DNA of 64,000 nt, from positions 7,175,001 through 7,239,000 of the forward strand of contig NZ_CP023865.1 of assembly GCF_003711105.1 (NCBI RefSeq), read 5' to 3'. The notes under the pieces are model-generated. The model worked only from the letters and a program-made list of their open reading frames with translations, searched no databases and was not told the DNA's origin. Both the position numbers and the translations under genes were made by a program. This DNA is from Actinoplanes teichomyceticus ATCC 31121. GTDB taxonomy: Bacteria > Actinomycetota > Actinomycetes > Mycobacteriales > Micromonosporaceae. Positions 63,139 to 64,000 of this stretch are shown piece by piece. The stretch's first letter is position 1; each line of letters starts with the position of its first letter.

Positions 63139-64000
63139 GTGCGTTCCCGCCGGGGCCGTGCCGCGCTCGCGACGCTCGCCGTCGTGCTGACGCTGACCTC
63201 GGGGTGCAGCTTCGGCCCACCCGGGGCGGACGAGGCGGGCACCGCGCCGAACCTGCCCGCCCCCTCGGTCGCCGCCACCGCCAGCGCCGGTTCCGGGGCC
63301 GACCGGGAGGTGGCGGTCACCGTGCTGGCCACGGGCCTGGAGGTGCCGTGGGGGATCGCCTTCCTGCCGGACGGGTCGGCCCTGGTCACCGAGCGCGACA
63401 CGGCCCGCATCCTCAGGGTGGGCCCGGAGTCGGACGCCGACGGCCTGACGGTCGACGAGGTGGCCCGCCTGTCCGAGGTGCGCGCCTCCGGCGACGGCGG
63501 ACTGCTCGGCATCGCGGTCTCGCCGCGATACGCGTCCGACCGGACGGTGTTCGTCTACTACTCCACCGCCACCGACAACCGGATCGGCAAGCTGGTCCTC
63601 GGCAAGCCGGTGCAACCGATCGTCACCGGGATCCCGCGCTCGCCGCAGCAGAACGGCGGCGCGCTGGCCTTCGGGCCGGACGGCTATCTGTACGCGGGCA
63701 CCGGCGACGGCACGGCCGGCGGCACCCAGGCGCCGAGCCCGAAGAGCCTGGGCGGCAAGATCCTGCGGATGACCACGGCCGGCAAACCGGCCCCGGGCAA
63801 TCCGGTGAAAGGCTCGCTCGTCTGGTCCTCCGGGCACCGCAACGTGCAGGGCATCGCCTGGGACGCGACCAAGCGGATGTTCGCCACGGAGAACACCCAG
63901 CCCCGGTTCTCCGAGCTCAACGTGGTGCAGAAGGGGAAGAACTACGGCTGGCCGCGGGCCGACGGCACGGCGAGCGGCAACCGGTCCGTCGACCCGCTGA
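63139..64000 (+). CDS. PQQ-type glucose/sorbosone dehydrogenase lipoprotein, partial
   Basis: The first 287 residues of a secreted lipoprotein; the gene runs off the right edge. It has a lipoprotein signal peptide (RSRRGR, hydrophobic core, lipobox LTSGC), a disordered linker, then a beta-propeller: VPWGIAFLPDGSALVTERD, GGLLGIAVSPRYASDRTVFVYYS, GALAFGPDGYLYAGTGDG and GHRNVQGIAWD, the family's calcium and PQQ region. GTG start at 63139. It is probably an extracellular aldose-sugar oxidoreductase. Confidence 0.88.
   Translation, partial: MRSRRGRAALATLAVVLTLTSGCSFGPPGADEAGTAPNLPAPSVAATASAGSGADREVAVTVLATGLEVPWGIAFLPDGSALVTERDTARILRVGPESDADGLTVDEVARLSEVRASGDGGLLGIAVSPRYASDRTVFVYYSTATDNRIGKLVLGKPVQPIVTGIPRSPQQNGGALAFGPDGYLYAGTGDGTAGGTQAPSPKSLGGKILRMTTAGKPAPGNPVKGSLVWSSGHRNVQGIAWDATKRMFATENTQPRFSELNVVQKGKNYGWPRADGTASGNRSVDPL

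Overview
The window is actinobacterial chromosome, most likely from a member of the Micromonosporaceae (Actinoplanes-like). The support is very high GC, frequent GTG/TTG starts, dense ATGA/GTGA stop-start overlaps, an HU protein with a long Lys/Ala tail, a SepIVA-type division protein, class-E-sortase-type LAxTG surface proteins and an F420 biosynthesis gene. The genus is an inference. I saw no phage, IS element, CRISPR array or origin.

Layout. (1) 1-31400 is a conserved housekeeping block whose order resembles, from memory, the M. tuberculosis segments around Rv2924c-Rv2927c and Rv2965c-Rv2993c and the S. coelicolor rnc/absB region: mutM, a PIG-V-like transferase, rnc, plsX, rpmF, DUF177, sepIVA, coaD, rsmD, recG, a DAK/FakA-like gene, rpmB, thiL, an AsnC-type domain protein, DUF3515, ddl, a lyase, gpsA, plsC, fbiD/cofC, ppk1, mutT1, hupB, leuD-leuC, an NdgR-type IclR regulator and tRNA-Glu/Gln genes. 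Two paralogous LAxTG-anchored surface proteins sit inside this block at 6233-8654. (2) 31400-42560 is more accessory: FAH-family hydrolase, a protein usually annotated as a 3-methyladenine glycosylase, a GntR/DUF1648 pair, arfB, a catalytic/non-catalytic M16 peptidase pair, an EEP-family phosphatase, a GNAT and a truncated ThrRS paralogue. (3) 42535-58440 holds branched-chain amino acid and serine genes: cimA, ilvE, leuB, serA, ilvC, ilvN, ilvB and ilvD. With leuCD in block 1, the window encodes the whole citramalate route from pyruvate to isoleucine as well as valine synthesis. (4) 54125-64000 has two membrane GGDEF-EAL proteins flanking ilvD and a LacI regulator, then a PH-domain membrane protein and a PQQ-type sugar dehydrogenase lipoprotein cut by the window end.

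The strongest unannotated signals are three leader-peptide attenuators. A Thr-Thr-Thr leader with an intrinsic terminator precedes the ThrRS paralogue (41181-41272), a Leu-Val-Leu-Ile-Ile leader precedes cimA (44160-44269), and a Val-Leu-Ile leader precedes ilvB (54028-54120). Other points are a tyrosine-phosphatase-like protein without its catalytic Cys, a second EAL domain with a substituted catalytic Glu, a GntR operator that overlaps its own start codon, and GC-rich tandem repeats in nearly every long intergenic gap. The clearest repeat is a 54-bp higher-order array of 18-bp units at 36661-36822.
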